Of a DNA stretch of 64,000 nucleotides, positions 1 to 9,305 are shown piece by piece. Origin of the DNA: Streptomyces sp. GQFP. GTDB taxonomy: Bacteria > Actinomycetota > Actinomycetes > Streptomycetales > Streptomycetaceae. The stretch lies in the NCBI RefSeq assembly GCF_021545335.1, contig NZ_CP089312.1, forward strand, positions 5,394,001-5,458,000. Reading direction: 5' to 3'. The translations under genes and the position numbers were made by a program. Below the pieces are notes generated by a model. It was not told where the DNA came from. It saw nothing but the letters and a program-made list of their open reading frames with translations, and searched no databases. Positions within the stretch are counted from its first letter, which is position 1. Each line of letters opens with the position of its first letter.

Positions 1-1
1 C

Positions 2-2752
2 GCCGACGGACGGGTCGACTTCTGGGACGCGACCGACGGCACCAGCCGCAGCCTTCAGATCCCGGCCGGCCTCGCCAACCTCACGTCCTACGACAACCTG
101 ACGATCGCCTACGAGATGGTGACCGGCGAGGACGGCACGGCCACCCGAGTCATGCATCTGCTGACGCCGGGGCCGGACGGGACCACTGGGAACGTGACGG
201 TCGCGGGCGGTCCGACCGGCCTACTCCTCGGGGCGGCGGCCGGCGCCGATGCCGAGACGCTGTACTTCCGTGCGTCCGTGGACGGGCAGACGGGCCTGGC
301 CGCCGTGGACCGCGCGACCGGTGAGGTGCGGGGCTGGAGCGGCCCGCTCCCCGTTGAGTACTACAAGGTGAACCTGGGCGGTGGCAGGGTCGTCGTCTCC
401 GCCACCGACAAGGCCACGGTCCTGGTGTTCCCCCGCGACCTGTCGGCGGCGCCCGCCGAGGTCAGGCTCCAGGGCGTCAGCGACGGGTCGAACGCCACTT
501 TCTCCCTGGCCGTCGTCGGCGACTGGCTGATCAACGGGGCCTACTCGACGACCGCGCAGCCCATTTCGGGCGGCGAACAGGTGACCCTGCTGCGGTCGTC
601 GGGGAACGCGACCGCAGCAGGCCCCGGCGGCACCGCTGTGAAGATCGGTACCGGCACCGGCGCCCGGGGCATCCAGCGCATCACCCCGGACGCGGACGGC
701 GGCCCGCCCGTCGTCACGCTGGTCAAGGCCCTGCCCAATCCGCCGATGCAGATCCAGGGACTGTCCCTGGAGCAGGGGCGGCTCGTCGTTCTGGAGCGGT
801 ACAACACCGTCATACGCGCCGCCATGGTGAGGACGGTCTCCCCGTCCGGCACCCCCGAGTTCGGCGAGCGCACCGGGTTCGGCGGTCATGTCCCCATCGC
901 CACCTGTGCCGCCACCGACGTCGCCTGCGCCCAGGTCCAGGGGATGGCCGACGGCCGTATCGCCTGGCTCGCACACGACGAGACCACCGACCGGATCAGG
1001 GTCGACAGACCGGGTGCGAACGGCCTCTGGGAGCGCACCGGGCTGCCCCAGGGCGGACAGATCACCGATGTCTCGGGCCGGTACCTGCTCTACACAGCGC
1101 CCACTCGGCAGGACGTCTACCGGATCGGTGACGACGGCGCTCCGGCCGTCACCCGCACCCCTGGCCCCGCCGCCCTCTCCGGCGACGTCCTGTGGTCGAC
1201 CGGCGCGACCCCGGGCAGCGTCACGGCGTACGACCTGACCGCGAAGAAGACCACCGAGACCCTCACCACCGACGCCGGCTGCGCCCCCACCGAACTCCAG
1301 GCGCTCGGCCGCTGGTTGTACTGGACCTGCGACGGCAGGGCGGGCGTTTACGACCGCACCGCGCGGACGTCCGTGCCCGTGCCCGTCGGCGAGGCCAAGC
1401 TCGGGGACGGATACGTCGTCACACACGACCGGCAGGCCGGGAAGCTGACCCTCACCACGGTCGCCGACGGCACGCCCGCGAGCCGGATCATCGGCGAGCT
1501 GCCCGACACCGGGGTCTCGCAGCGGGACGTGCGCTGGACCGTGGACGAGTCCGGGGCCAACGCCGCATACGTGGACGGAGAGGAGCGCGTGCACCTCGTA
1601 CCGTCCGGAGTGCCGCAGCAGCCGCTGCGCCTGCTGGCGCCTGCCGTGCGTTTCCCGTTCGCCAAGGTGCGGGGGTACGGCGTGACGCCGGATCCACTGG
1701 TCACCGTGCTGCTGTCGAAGCCGTCCGGGTCCTGGCGGCTGACGGTACGGAACCGGGCCACGGGGAAGGTCGTCGACACCGTCGACGGCGGCGCCGCGCG
1801 CGGTGAGCTGACGGTGGGTTGGGGCGGCCTGCTGGGGAATTACGGGGGCTCCGGGTTCCACCCGAACGGCTCGTACGACTGGACGCTGAGCGTCACTCCG
1901 GCGGACGGCGTCGGAGCGCCGGCGGAGGTGCGGGGCACCGTGGGGCTGTCGCGCGGCAGCGCGGTGCGCCACGACTACGTGGGCGGCCCCGGCTGGCAGT
2001 CCCCGGACGCCACCGGCGACCTGCTCTCCCTCACCCCGTCGGGCACGCTGGCGTTCCATCCGGGCACGGGCAAGGGCACGTTCTCCGGCAAGGTCGGCGG
2101 AAGCGGCTGGCCGGCCGGGATCACGGCGGTGCCCTTCGGTGACCTGAACTGGGACCGCTGCAACGACGTCCTCGTACGGCTGAGCAGCGGGGCCCTGCGC
2201 CTGTACAAGCCGGCCTGCCACACCGCGCTCACGCCGTCGGCGCGGTACATCACGCTCGGGACCAGTGGCTGGAACCAGTACGACGTGCTGACCTCGCCCG
2301 GCGACGTGACGAAGGACGGCCGGCCCGACCTGATCGCCCGTAACTCCGCCACCGGCACCGTGTACCTCTACCAGGGCACGAGCGCGGGCAAGCTCTCCGC
2401 ACGCGTGAAGCTGTACGCCAACTGGAAGACGTACAAGAAGGTTGTCGGCGCCGGCGACCTGAACGGCGACGGTATCGGCGACCTGTTGGCCCAGGACAAG
2501 GCCAACACCCTGTACCGCTACTACGGCACCGGGAAGGGCACCTTCACCGCCCGGGCCAAGGTCCTCTCCAACTGGGGCGCCGGCTACAACGCGATCGTCG
2601 GCGTCGGTGACATCACCGGCGACGGTCGGAGCGACCTGGTCGTGCGCGACACGGCGGGGAACCTGTTCCGCAACCCGGGCCTCGGGAACGGGACGTTCGG
2701 GCCGCGGGTGAAGATCGGGAGCGGCTGGCAGGGATACAAGGGCCTGTACTAG
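2..2752 (+). CDS. FG-GAP/VCBS repeat protein, 5' end outside window
   Basis: The reading frame is open from the window edge, so only the C-terminal 916 or so residues are visible; an internal ATG at 116 is not the real start. The first two thirds is a beta-rich, propeller-like region without clear motifs. From about nt 1990 come FG-GAP/VCBS-type units with calcium-binding loops such as GDVTKDGRPDL, GDLNGDGIGDLL and GDITGDGRSDLV, each followed by a strand with a YxG or NxG turn. Proteins of this type in Streptomyces are normally secreted and bind calcium. The signal peptide, if present, lies upstream of the window. The substrate or partner cannot be told from the sequence. Domain assignment is firm, function is not. 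Confidence 0.85.
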   Translation, partial: ADGRVDFWDATDGTSRSLQIPAGLANLTSYDNLTIAYEMVTGEDGTATRVMHLLTPGPDGTTGNVTVAGGPTGLLLGAAAGADAETLYFRASVDGQTGLAAVDRATGEVRGWSGPLPVEYYKVNLGGGRVVVSATDKATVLVFPRDLSAAPAEVRLQGVSDGSNATFSLAVVGDWLINGAYSTTAQPISGGEQVTLLRSSGNATAAGPGGTAVKIGTGTGARGIQRITPDADGGPPVVTLVKALPNPPMQIQGLSLEQGRLVVLERYNTVIRAAMVRTVSPSGTPEFGERTGFGGHVPIATCAATDVACAQVQGMADGRIAWLAHDETTDRIRVDRPGANGLWERTGLPQGGQITDVSGRYLLYTAPTRQDVYRIGDDGAPAVTRTPGPAALSGDVLWSTGATPGSVTAYDLTAKKTTETLTTDAGCAPTELQALGRWLYWTCDGRAGVYDRTARTSVPVPVGEAKLGDGYVVTHDRQAGKLTLTTVADGTPASRIIGELPDTGVSQRDVRWTVDESGANAAYVDGEERVHLVPSGVPQQPLRLLAPAVRFPFAKVRGYGVTPDPLVTVLLSKPSGSWRLTVRNRATGKVVDTVDGGAARGELTVGWGGLLGNYGGSGFHPNGSYDWTLSVTPADGVGAPAEVRGTVGLSRGSAVRHDYVGGPGWQSPDATGDLLSLTPSGTLAFHPGTGKGTFSGKVGGSGWPAGITAVPFGDLNWDRCNDVLVRLSSGALRLYKPACHTALTPSARYITLGTSGWNQYDVLTSPGDVTKDGRPDLIARNSATGTVYLYQGTSAGKLSARVKLYANWKTYKKVVGAGDLNGDGIGDLLAQDKANTLYRYYGTGKGTFTARAKVLSNWGAGYNAIVGVGDITGDGRSDLVVRDTAGNLFRNPGLGNGTFGPRVKIGSGWQGYKGLY

Positions 2753-2825
2753 AGGTCTGGAAGCCTGGAGGTCTGGAGGCCTGTTCTGGCCACGGGCGGA
2801 CGATTTTCGGTCGGCCTGTGGCGCA

Positions 2826-2864
2826 TGTCATACCCCCGGCAAGGGAATTGCTGGGGGCATGACA
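2826..2864 (+). promoter_or_regulatory. stem-loop enclosing the permease start codon
   Basis: The RNA reads as a long hairpin: TGTCAT, one unpaired A, CCCCCGGCAA, loop GGGAA, TTGCTGGGGG, one unpaired C, ATGACA. That is 16 pairs (one G-U) with a single A/C mismatch. The ATG of the permease (2859) is in the right arm and the only Shine-Dalgarno-like purines sit in the loop. Such a fold would hide the start codon. It could also be a protein-binding palindrome. Seen directly; regulatory role inferred. Confidence 0.55.
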
Positions 2865-4394
2865 GATGACGCCATAACGACTGGGCTGTCGGACGAGGAA
2901 CGGCTTGCCCAGCTCGGTTACACCCAGGTCCTCGCCCGCCGTATGTCGGCGTTCTCCAACTACGCGGTCTCCTTCACGATCATCTCGGTCCTGTCGGGCT
3001 GCCTGACCCTCTACCTCTTCGGCATGAACACGGGCGGCCCGGCCGTGATCACGTGGGGCTGGGTCGCAGTAGGGCTCATGACCCTCTTCGTGGGTCTGGC
3101 GATGGCCGAGATCTGTTCGGCCTATCCGACCTCCGCGGGCCTCTACTTCTGGGCCCACCGGCTCGCCCCGCCCCGCACGGCTGCCGCCTGGGCCTGGTTC
3201 ACGGGCTGGTTCAACGTGCTCGGGCAGGTCGCGGTTACCGCCGGCATCGACTTCGGGGCGGCGTCCTTCCTGGGCGCCTACCTGAACCTGCAATTCGACT
3301 TCGAGGTCACACCGGGCAGCACGATCCTGCTCTTCGCCGGCATCCTCGTCCTGCACGGCCTCCTCAACACCTTCGGCGTCCGCATCGTGGGTCTACTGAA
3401 CAGCGTCAGTGTGTGGTGGCACGTGGTGGGCGTGATCGTCATCGTCGGCGCCCTGACCTTCGTACCGGACGAACACCAGTCCGCATCCTTCGTCTTCACC
3501 GAGTTCGTGAACAACACGGGCTGGGGGAGCGGTGTGTACGTGGTAGCCCTGGGCCTCCTGATGGCCCAGTACACCTTCACCGGCTACGACGCCTCCGCAC
3601 ACATGACCGAGGAGACCCACGACGCCTCCACGGCGGGCCCGAAAGGCATCGTCCGCTCGATCTGGACGTCGTGGATAGCGGGCTTCGTGCTGTTGTTGGG
3701 CTTCACCTTCGCCATCCAGTCGTACGACGACACGCTCGCGTCCCCGACCGGCGTACCGCCCGCCCAGATCCTCCTCGACGCGCTCGGCGCGACCGCCGGC
3801 AAGCTGTTCCTGCTGGTGGTGATCGGGGCGCAGCTGTTCTGCGGCATGGCGTCGGTCACGGCGAACTCCCGCATGATCTACGCCTTCTCCCGCGACGGCG
3901 CCCTTCCCTACTCGCACATATGGCACACGGTCAGCCCCCGCACCCGTACCCCCGTCGCGGCGGTCTGGCTGGCGGCGTTCGGCGCACTGGTCCTCGGACT
4001 CCCCTACCTGATCAACGTGACGGCGTACGCGGCCGTGACGTCGATCGCCGTGATCGGTCTCTACATCGCCTACGTCATCCCGACGCTGCTGCGGCTGCGC
4101 AAGGGCGAGGCGTTCGAGCGGGGGCCGTGGCATCTGGGCCGTTGGTCGCGCGTGATCGGCGTGGTGTCGGTGGCGTGGGTGGCCGTGATCACCGTGCTGT
4201 TCATGCTGCCCCAGGTCGCACCGGTGACCTGGGAGACCTTCAACTACGCCCCGATCGCCGTCCTGGCGGTGCTGGGCTTCGCGGCGGTGTGGTGGGTGGC
4301 CTCGGCGCGGGAGTGGTTCCTGAATCCGGAACATGAGCGGACCCGGGCGCGGGAGGCGGCTCGCAAGGGGGCGGCCGAACCGGTCGATCTGTAG
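2859..4394 (+). CDS. APC-family amino acid permease (amino acid/choline transporter type)
   Basis: 511 residues with about twelve hydrophobic segments, the usual size for the amino acid/polyamine/organocation superfamily. The N-terminus (LAQLGYTQVLARRMSAFSNY, then an FTIIS segment and the TGGP and GLAMAEICSAYPTSAGLY stretches) is typical of the amino acid/choline transporter branch that includes GABA and choline permeases. It would sit in the cytoplasmic membrane and import an amine or amino acid by proton symport; the substrate cannot be fixed from sequence. The start ATG is set by the family N-terminus and lies inside a striking hairpin. The gene is monocistronic, between an FG-GAP protein gene and tRNA-Lys. 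Confidence 0.9.
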   Translation: MTDDAITTGLSDEERLAQLGYTQVLARRMSAFSNYAVSFTIISVLSGCLTLYLFGMNTGGPAVITWGWVAVGLMTLFVGLAMAEICSAYPTSAGLYFWAHRLAPPRTAAAWAWFTGWFNVLGQVAVTAGIDFGAASFLGAYLNLQFDFEVTPGSTILLFAGILVLHGLLNTFGVRIVGLLNSVSVWWHVVGVIVIVGALTFVPDEHQSASFVFTEFVNNTGWGSGVYVVALGLLMAQYTFTGYDASAHMTEETHDASTAGPKGIVRSIWTSWIAGFVLLLGFTFAIQSYDDTLASPTGVPPAQILLDALGATAGKLFLLVVIGAQLFCGMASVTANSRMIYAFSRDGALPYSHIWHTVSPRTRTPVAAVWLAAFGALVLGLPYLINVTAYAAVTSIAVIGLYIAYVIPTLLRLRKGEAFERGPWHLGRWSRVIGVVSVAWVAVITVLFMLPQVAPVTWETFNYAPIAVLAVLGFAAVWWVASAREWFLNPEHERTRAREAARKGAAEPVDL

Positions 4395-4514
4395 CGAGGG
4401 CACCCATTTCTCCGCATGGGCCGCCACCCTGTGGTGGAGCGACCCGGCCGTGTCCCCGATACCCGATCGGAGTCCTGGCCGGGTCCGGCTATGCTCGGGG
4501 GTGCAACATCGCTG

Positions 4515-4587
4515 GGACCCTTAGCTCAATTGGCAGAGCAGTGGACTTTTAATCCATTGGTTGTGGGTTCGAGTCCCACAGGGTCTA
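4515..4587 (+). tRNA. tRNA-Lys (anticodon TTT)
   Basis: 73 nt with all arms: acceptor GGACCCT pairs with AGGGTCT (one G-U), D stem GCTC/GAGC, anticodon stem GTGGA/TCCAT with loop CTTTTAA (anticodon TTT), T stem GTGGG/CCCAC with loop TTCGAGT, discriminator A. CCA is not encoded. Its 3' 46 nt (through base 4588) are repeated exactly at 25944-25989, so this tRNA is the attachment site of the island that follows. No terminator follows directly; a strong one sits after the distal copy. Confidence 0.97.
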
Positions 4588-4588
4588 C
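4543..4588 (+). repeat. left att core (tRNA-Lys 3' half)
   Basis: A 46-bp stretch from the anticodon stem to one base past the discriminator is identical to 25944-25989 in the same orientation. Direct repeats of a tRNA 3' end are the classic footprint of tyrosine-recombinase integration. The tRNA stays intact because the element restores its 3' end. Confidence 0.88.
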
Positions 4589-4625
4589 GGGTAGTGGGTG
4601 GGGGATATGGCCTCTGACCTGCTGT

Positions 4626-4663
4626 GCAGCGCCTGATTCGACTTCGGTCGGGTCGGGCGCTGC
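4626..4663 (+). terminator. UUCG-capped hairpin downstream of tRNA-Lys
   Basis: Two 17-nt arms (4626-4642 and 4647-4663) pair almost fully, with G-U pairs, around a TTCG tetraloop. There is only a short T-rich tract (GGTTTTC) after it. It may now end tRNA-Lys transcription or be part of the element end. Confidence 0.5.
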
Positions 4664-4679
4664 TTGGTTTTCAAGCCAC

Positions 4680-4701
4680 TGCGTGAGGGATGCGTGAGCG
4701 G
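4680..4701 (+). repeat. left tandem 11-mer, possible integrase arm site
   Basis: Two adjacent 11-mers, TGCGTGAGGGA and TGCGTGAGCGG, followed by ATG. The same pair recurs at 25809-25830 and 31051-31072, each time inside an element end. The position and tandem form fit arm-type recombinase sites. Inference from repetition only. Confidence 0.5.
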
Positions 4702-4877
4702 ATGTGCCAGTGGTCTGCGGGTCGGCTACGACTGAGCCCCTACGGAAGGGCAGTGGCAACAGACAGGTGGGTCTAAGGCGTCGGTCCTGCCCGCGTCAAA
4801 CCTGCTGAAATTCGATGTTGAGCGCTTGAAGTGACCGGCTGGACCCGATGTCGGACCTGGATGGCACGATTCCCGGC

Positions 4878-7028
4878 ATGGAACTCGTACACCCGCTCGA
4901 CGGCCTGGACGACCATCCCTGGTCTTCCTTCTCCCACGCCTACGGCAGCGCGGAAGATCTCCCCGATCTCCTGAGGGCCCTGGCCGGCACCGACCAGGGT
5001 GCGGGGGACGAAGCGTTGTCGGAGTTGTACGGATGCGTGCTGCACCAGGGGACCGTCTACGCCGCCAGCGCGGAGGCGGTTCCGTTTCTGGCCAGGATCG
5101 CCGCGGTCGGCCACCGGACGGCAGATGTGCTGATGCTGCTCGGGGGAATGGCCGAGAGCGATGACGAGCACGGCGTGGTACCCGGCACGGTCCGGGCGGC
5201 CGTGGTTGAGCAACTCCCGCTGATCCTGCCTCTGTTGGCTGCCACCGAGCGGGAAACCCGCCGGACCGCAGCCTGGGCAGTGTCCCACACCCGCGCGACC
5301 GCACGCGTGCTTCCCGCCCTCCGTACGCGTTGGAACGAGGAGCCGGAGCCCTCGGTGCGCGCGGAGGTGTTGGCAGGGATTTCCCGGCTCGACCCGTCGG
5401 CCGGCGCGGCGGGAGCCGCCACTGTCCTGGACCCGTCCCAGCCTGCCGAGCTACGCATGGCTGCCGTCTTCGCCTGCCTCGACGCGGATGGGTCCTGGAC
5501 CGAGTCCCACCACACGACCATGCTGTCCCTTCTTCCCGCCGACGCACTTGGGTCCGACCTCGCTTTCGAACGCAACGAACCTCTGGCAGCCGTAGTGGAG
5601 AAGCTGCTGAGACGAGGCCGGGACGCTGACAGGGAGGCGGCGTTCGCGCTCCTCGACGCCGCCCTGCGCGATGGCCGGGCCGATGTGCGGGCTGAGGCTC
5701 TGTGGGCGGCCGACCGTGCCTGCATGCTCTCCCGCAGCGCACCGCGGCGGCTGCTGGCAGGTCTGCGCGCGGCGGCTGTCGACGAGAACGCCGTGGTCGC
5801 CGTGTCATCCCTCCTGGGCCGTCTGGGCACCGCCGCCGCATCGGCCACAGACGTCCTGGTTCCGCTCGCCGGCCGGAACCCGGAGCAGGACGACGACCAT
5901 GCGGACCGGGCGCTGGCCGCGCTCGTGCTGGTCGCGCCCGCTCAGGCCGCACCGCTGCTGTCTGCCGGGCTCGGGCGACGCCCGCGGGCGCTCGATGCGG
6001 CTGCCGGGTTCCGGAGGCCGACGGACAGCGCCTTCCCGTACGACGGTGAGCTCCTCGACGCGCTCAGGCACCGCCTCTCCCAGCGCGAGGCCCTGAGCGG
6101 CAACGAACCAGGGCAGCTGACGGGCCTTCTGGCAGGTTGGGGCCCCCGGGCAGGGGCGGCGCTGGCCGAACTACACATGGTGCTCCCCCACTTCCCGGCC
6201 CAGGCAGCCCGGGCCATCGTCGCCATCGCCTCCGACGGAACTCCCGGCGAACGTGCCCAGGCGGTCACGTCGTTGCGGACCGAGGCGGAAAACGGCTCAC
6301 TCTCCGCGGCGAAGGCCCTGTACGAACTCGTCGGCGAGCACACGCTCCTGGCGGACTGCCTCGATCGGGAGTTTCGCCACGGTGGCCGTCGGCTCACGGA
6401 AGCCGCGGCGACGGCCGGCACGCTCGGCCCCCGGGCGGCAGCCCTGGCGTCCGCCCTGCGCGAGGCGCTCAGCGGCCCGGACGGCGACACCACCACGCCC
6501 GCGCTGGACGCGGACGTAGCCCTCGCCGAAGCGCTGTGGCGCATCACGGGGGACGCCGCCACAGCGGTCGCTGCCCTGGACTCGGTCTTCGCCCGCGCCG
6601 CACACAACTCCTGGTCCCAGTGGCCCCTCATACGGGCCGCCCGAACGACGGCACTCCTCGGGGCGGCGGGGCGGCCGCTCACCTCTCGCCTGGAAGCCCT
6701 TCTCGACCACCCGACCCAGACACCGGCCGCGGTGCTGGCCCTCACCAGCGTGGCGGAACCCGCCTCACTTGACCGCACCACACTCGCCGCAGCCGTCCTG
6801 CGCTCAGCCGAACAGGAAGCCGATCCTTCGGGGGCCTGCGACGCCCTGGAAGCCCTCGGTGTCCGAGCTCTGACCGCCGACCACCTGTGTCGGCTGACCA
6901 CCCTCGCCGACGGCGACGCCCGGGTCATCCGCTCGGGAGTAGTAGACCGCATCATCCGCGAGGACGAAGCTTTCCGAAGCCGCGCCCGGGCGCTCCTCAC
7001 CGCATTCACGGCTCCTGCCGTCCCCTGA
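4878..7028 (+). CDS. HEAT-repeat protein
   Basis: 716 residues from the ATG at 4878. An in-frame ATG at 4848 would add ten residues, but the conserved-looking opening MELVHPLDGLDDHPW favours the later start. Neither start has a strong ribosome-binding site. The protein is a run of Ala/Leu-rich helix pairs of HEAT or armadillo type (e.g. RRTAAWAVSHTRATARVLPAL, RADVRAEALWAADRA) with no catalytic motif and no signal peptide. Such proteins act as cytosolic scaffolds. It is the first gene inside the island, alone on its transcript. Function unknown; confident as a gene. Confidence 0.8.
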   Translation: MELVHPLDGLDDHPWSSFSHAYGSAEDLPDLLRALAGTDQGAGDEALSELYGCVLHQGTVYAASAEAVPFLARIAAVGHRTADVLMLLGGMAESDDEHGVVPGTVRAAVVEQLPLILPLLAATERETRRTAAWAVSHTRATARVLPALRTRWNEEPEPSVRAEVLAGISRLDPSAGAAGAATVLDPSQPAELRMAAVFACLDADGSWTESHHTTMLSLLPADALGSDLAFERNEPLAAVVEKLLRRGRDADREAAFALLDAALRDGRADVRAEALWAADRACMLSRSAPRRLLAGLRAAAVDENAVVAVSSLLGRLGTAAASATDVLVPLAGRNPEQDDDHADRALAALVLVAPAQAAPLLSAGLGRRPRALDAAAGFRRPTDSAFPYDGELLDALRHRLSQREALSGNEPGQLTGLLAGWGPRAGAALAELHMVLPHFPAQAARAIVAIASDGTPGERAQAVTSLRTEAENGSLSAAKALYELVGEHTLLADCLDREFRHGGRRLTEAAATAGTLGPRAAALASALREALSGPDGDTTTPALDADVALAEALWRITGDAATAVAALDSVFARAAHNSWSQWPLIRAARTTALLGAAGRPLTSRLEALLDHPTQTPAAVLALTSVAEPASLDRTTLAAAVLRSAEQEADPSGACDALEALGVRALTADHLCRLTTLADGDARVIRSGVVDRIIREDEAFRSRARALLTAFTAPAVP

Positions 7029-7119
7029 CGTCCAGGCGCCACAGATCGCTGCAACGTCGCCCGATTATGGTCCGCACTTCCCGAACGAGACCATGCGCCG
7101 TAGCGGGCCGAATGGGTCA

Positions 7120-7593
7120 CACTGCCACAGGCCCCGATGACAGCGCGTTCGCAGCCCTGATCGCAGCCTTCGTCTGGGCCGCCATCGTCGCCGGGCGCTG
7201 GCACGAAGCGAAGAACCACGCCCACCAGGCCGACGCCGCCACCAGGCCGTCCACGACCTCCAGACAGCCGCCGACCGCGCCCTCGCCCCGACACTCGCCG
7301 AACTCACAAACCGCCCACCCACGGAGGAAGCCCGCCGCGTTCTGGTCCGCGACGTGCGAGCAGCCGTCCCCGACCACGCCGAGCGAATCCTCGCCGACCC
7401 GGTCTGCCAACCCGCTCGCGTCCTGATCACACGCATCCAGCACACCGGCCGCAACCCCGCCCCCAACCGCCGAGCCGAGGCGGCCCGCCGACGCACCACC
7501 ATGAACCCGCCCATGACTGGCGTCGGGCCGCACGTGGCACGGACCGCCACGATTCCGCTGCCCGCAAAGCCAATCAACCGACGACAGTCGTGA
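7120..7593 (+). pseudogene. frameshifted coiled-coil gene remnant
   Basis: Two reading frames join into one sensible protein. The first gives AFAALIAAFVWAAIVAGRW, a membrane-like segment, up to about nt 7238. The next frame continues HQAVHDLQTAADRALAPTLA and then AAVPDHAERILADPV to a stop at 7593. A one-base change near 7238 separates them. Alanine-rich hydrophobic plus coiled-coil proteins of this kind occur in Streptomyces conjugative elements, so this may be a leftover transfer gene. No start codon is clear. Function not recognised. Confidence 0.5.
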
Positions 7594-7748
7594 GGAGACC
7601 AGACCCGGCTTCTCGAAGGCGTGACGTAAACGCCTTCCGGCGATCACGCATGGGCTTCTTCCGTCACTTCGGCTCAGAACCGCACGATGATTGCCCGCGA
7701 GCGTCGTTCTGTATGGCCCCTTGGCACAACTTCCCTACGCTGCCCATC

Positions 7749-8293
7749 ATGCGCGACGTCGAATACCGAAGCAGCGGCGTTCCTCTGGAGAACTACCCGC
7801 TCACTCGCCATGATCACCGTCGGCAGAAGGAGAGTGAGGAGAGCAGTCGGTGGGTTCGGCAGCAGGTTGATGAGGACAACGCCAAATGTCGGGCAGACCC
7901 AGCGATGGCGGAGCGACGTCGGCAGGCGTTCGCGGAGGTCGCCAAACTGATGGAATCCTTCAAGAAACAGGACCACGAGATCATGCGGTGGCGGGTCCGG
8001 CTCTACTGCGGCCACATCATCGAGACAGCGGCGCATTACACGTACACCAACCCCATCGACGCCGGCGCATACAGCAAGCGATGCCTGAGTGCGGGGAAGA
8101 GCGGTCGACGGTCGTGGCATACGAACCCATTGGACTGCTCGCAGAGCCACCCGAGCCCACATCGGCACCGGCACCACCGCCTCCGAAGAAGCCAACCCGA
8201 GCCGAGCTCGAGCGACGGGTCAAGGAACTGGAGAAGGAGAACGAACACCTTCGCGCGAGGCCCGGCGGCGGAAAGGCGCCGTTCCGAGAGTGA
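7749..8293 (+). pseudogene. Cys/His-containing mobile-element protein with frameshift
   Basis: From the ATG at 7749 one frame reads a charged helical protein with RVRLYCGHIIETAAHYTY and an SKRC motif at about nt 8083. The +1 frame continues directly with PECGEERSTVVAYEPIGLL, a proline stretch and a coiled coil (ELERRVKELEKENEHLRA), stopping at 8293. Restoring one C near 8084 yields a protein with YCGH and CPEC pairs that could bind zinc. The two halves fit so well that a recent deletion or a sequence error is likely. Function unknown. Confidence 0.6.
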
Positions 8294-8504
8294 CCGGTCC
8301 ACAACAAAACGGATCGGAGAGCCGGTCTGCGCCTCGATCGCCACGGTGTCGGCGGAGCCGAGTCCCTTTGGAGTGGCAGTGACCACACGTCCCAGTTCGA
8401 CTGCTGCTCTGCTGTGATCAACTGCCCGAATTTGCCAGCGCCGTTGGCCCCTCGGCTCGGATGCTCAGGGATCTCGCGGTGCCCTCGCACGGGGTAGCGT
8501 TTCC

Positions 8505-9203
8505 ATGAGGTCGATGGAGAGGACGTTCGCAGCCATGCCGATGCCTGCCGGTACCGACGAGCCCGAAGCCCTGCGCGGGCTCATCCTGGACTTCGCCGGA
8601 GTGCTGACCGCCGATCCTCGGCCGACCCACCGCCTGTGGGCCGAATCCGAGGGACTCCACGCGGAGGCGTGGCGCGCCACCCTCAACGACACTGCCGACG
8701 GGCGGCGCTTGTACGCGGCACTGGAAATCGGGCAGCTCGGCCAGGTCGAGTGGAACGCCCAGACGGCCGCTCTGCTCGGCACGCACATCGACCCGACGAA
8801 CCTGATGGGCCGCGTCTGGTCAAAGGTGCCCGCGGCCCAGCGCATGGCCGCACTCGCCCGTGCGGCCAAGGAGGCGGGTTACCGGCTCGCCCTCTTGTCG
8901 AACAGCTTCGGCCTGGATCCCTTCAACCCGTACGAGCACGTCGGTATCTGGGACCTTTTCGATGTACACGTCATCTCCGAAGTGATCGGCATGGCGAAAC
9001 CGGACCCGGCGATCTACCAACTGACCCTGGACCGTCTCGGCCTTCCTGGGACAGCGTGCGTGTTCGTCGACGACCACCCGGTGAATCTTCCTCCCGCTGA
9101 AGCTCTCGGGATCACCACCGTCCTCGCAACGAACGAGGACAAGGCGGTATCCGAGTTGGAGAGCCTGCTCGGCGTGACCGCCGAGGTACCCGTGCAGGGC
9201 TGA
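8505..9203 (+). CDS. HAD-superfamily hydrolase, atypical motif I
   Basis: 232 residues as drawn; in-frame ATGs at 8517, 8535 and 8541 are alternative starts and 8535 begins MPMPAGTDEPEALRGLILDF. The haloacid-dehalogenase motifs are visible: motif I LILDFAGVLT, motif II LLSNSFG, motif III lysine in GMAKPDPAIY, motif IV VFVDDHPVN. A helical cap lies between I and II. The second aspartate of motif I, the usual acid in phosphatases, is alanine, as in phosphonatase-like DxAG sequences. The reaction is therefore uncertain; a phosphoryl or C-X hydrolase acting on a small molecule is likely. It lies just before the HTH regulator and the glycosyl operon in the same direction. Confidence 0.8.
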   Translation: MRSMERTFAAMPMPAGTDEPEALRGLILDFAGVLTADPRPTHRLWAESEGLHAEAWRATLNDTADGRRLYAALEIGQLGQVEWNAQTAALLGTHIDPTNLMGRVWSKVPAAQRMAALARAAKEAGYRLALLSNSFGLDPFNPYEHVGIWDLFDVHVISEVIGMAKPDPAIYQLTLDRLGLPGTACVFVDDHPVNLPPAEALGITTVLATNEDKAVSELESLLGVTAEVPVQG

Positions 9204-9305
9204 TTTCAGCCGCCGGGCCGGACCCGGCGCGGACGCGGGGTGTCGGCCGCGCGCCAGAAGTCGGTACGGTCCACTCCTGGCGGAGCGGAGGAGGAAGTGG
9301 CTGTC

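Noticed and set aside
221..2221. 666-aa open frame on the minus strand opposite the FG-GAP gene
   Set aside because: Typical high-GC antisense shadow; low-complexity Arg/Gly/Pro composition and no domain.
3053..4336. 427-aa frame overlapping the permease
   Set aside because: Arg/Gly-rich shadow of the real membrane-protein frame.
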